From: Subtercola vilae
GTDB lineage: Bacteria > Actinomycetota > Actinomycetes > Actinomycetales > Microbacteriaceae
Direction: 5' to 3'
NCBI RefSeq assembly: GCF_004923255.1
Contig: NZ_QYRT01000015.1
Coordinates: forward strand, 23,666-87,665
Length of the DNA stretch: 64,000 bases
Part shown: piece by piece, positions 63,354-64,000 of the stretch
Layout of the letters: each line of letters starts with the position of its first letter
How positions within the stretch are numbered: position 1 is the first letter of the stretch
Made by a program: the position numbers and the translations under genes
The notes under the pieces: model-generated
The model's input: only the letters and a program-made list of their open reading frames with translations
Database searches by the model: none
What the model was told of the DNA's origin: nothing

Positions 63354-64000
63354 CTATTGGGCGGTGAACAGCCTCGTTGCGGTCAGCCCAAAACGCCCTG
63401 TGACCGGGTCGAGATACCGGATGCCCAGATTCACAGGCCCCTGAGCGATGCTGAACGACCCCAGCCACGTGCCGTCGGTCAGCGGCATGGGCGTCTCTCG
63501 AACGGCGCCGTTGACGATTCTCTGCGCATCAGCGCCGCTCGCCCCCGTCAGTTGCATGACGAAGTCGGTGGCATCGACGACGGCGCCTTCGGCGGGTTGT
63601 GAGACCACGGGAGGGGGCGCCATCGTGACATCGGCCGGCGCACTCACCGCCGAGACCACTGTGTCGACCGTCTGCCGAAGCCGAACCGTCGACGTGCCAA
63701 CGGGCAACGCAGGGAAGTCCGTCATCGACCATGCGCCCGACAGGTCTGCCGTTGCAGAGGCCAAGACCGATCCGGCGGCGTCGACAGCCTCGACCAGAGC
63801 CCCTGGCACAGCGTCGGCACCCTTGATGAGAGGAAAGTAGAGACCGCCCGCGTCTTGCTCGAGGGTGTAGACGGGAACCGCGGGAGGGATGAGGTCGTTG
63901 ATGTCGGAGATCTGCTTCGAGAGGGTCGATTGCGCGTTGGTCTTGATGAACTTCTTCACGCCGATCTTCGCGGCCTCGTCGGTGATCGACTGGGTCTCGG
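63354..64000 (-). CDS. Unidentified protein, C-terminal part only (window edge)
   Basis: The frame stays open to the window end: before the internal GTG near 63959 it reads THR-GLN-SER-ILE and on through DEAAKIGVKKF, so the start lies outside. About 215 residues are visible. An amphipathic helical part (about the first 45 visible residues) is followed by beta-rich sequence with carboxypeptidase-regulatory or Ig-like character (GALVEAVDAAGSVLASATAD, then LSGAWSMTDFPALPVG). No catalytic motif is seen. It could be the tail of a larger surface or filament-like protein. I do not recognise the family. Confidence 0.7.
   Translation of the reverse strand, partial: ETQSITDEAAKIGVKKFIKTNAQSTLSKQISDINDLIPPAVPVYTLEQDAGGLYFPLIKGADAVPGALVEAVDAAGSVLASATADLSGAWSMTDFPALPVGTSTVRLRQTVDTVVSAVSAPADVTMAPPPVVSQPAEGAVVDATDFVMQLTGASGADAQRIVNGAVRETPMPLTDGTWLGSFSIAQGPVNLGIRYLDPVTGRFGLTATRLFTAQ

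Overview
The window is high-GC DNA with actinobacterial features: frequent GTG and TTG starts, ATGA/GTGA gene overlaps, LAxTG wall-sorting tails, an EfeO/EfeB pair and many TetR regulators. I infer a member of the Microbacteriaceae from gene content and the strong preference for GGATGC strings; nothing here proves the genus. No phage, transposase, CRISPR array or rRNA was found. One tRNA (Ser, GCU) is present.

Layout. (1) 1-6979: a sugar ABC importer (two permeases and a lipoprotein binding protein) transcribed leftward, divergent from a TIM-barrel isomerase-like enzyme, a ROK regulator and a pyranose-oxidase-like GMC flavoprotein. This set suggests uptake and oxidative attack on a sugar or glycoside. 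(2) 7215-16484: a TspO-like membrane protein, a small SHOCT protein, three TetR regulators each divergent from a target (an MDR oxidoreductase, an SDR-like protein, an MFS exporter), and a decaying two-gene block. Five tandem-repeat arrays occur within this stretch. (3) 16594-18828: an OafA-like acyltransferase with an SGNH domain. (4) 18806-32228: two large secreted, wall-anchored rhamnosidase-type hydrolases, divergent from a four-gene RhaT-P-Q-S-like importer. Two near-identical LacI-type palindromes lie between them, so extracellular rhamnose release and uptake look co-regulated. (5) 32478-39569: a wall-anchored metallophosphoesterase, EfeO and EfeB (no EfeU), and a wall-anchored phospholipase C-like phosphoesterase. 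(6) 39570-43497: a structured non-coding stretch, tRNA-Ser, a lipoprotein, a mini LysR-type protein, and a flavin monooxygenase facing a TetR gene.

(7) 43614-60556 is the largest coherent unit: pgi, then KDPG aldolase and KDG kinase, a sialidase-fold protein, a second sugar ABC importer, a secreted WbsX/GH99-like protein, a GntR-LacI hybrid regulator, a GH38 alpha-mannosidase, a TIM-barrel isomerase and a Gfo/Idh/MocA dehydrogenase. An ATGTTAAC-type motif recurs at four promoters confined to this block, close to or between promoter elements, which suggests one locally encoded regulon for a complex glycan. (8) 60621-64000: a TetR regulator, two head-to-head AraC paralogues, and the C-terminal part of an unidentified protein cut by the window edge.

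Overall this is a carbohydrate-scavenging accessory region built around three importers and their hydrolases. No single completely novel system is proven. The best leads are the ATGTTAAC regulon, the oxidase/TIM-barrel cluster, the cluster of tandem arrays bracketing a decaying gene pair, and the structured element beside tRNA-Ser.
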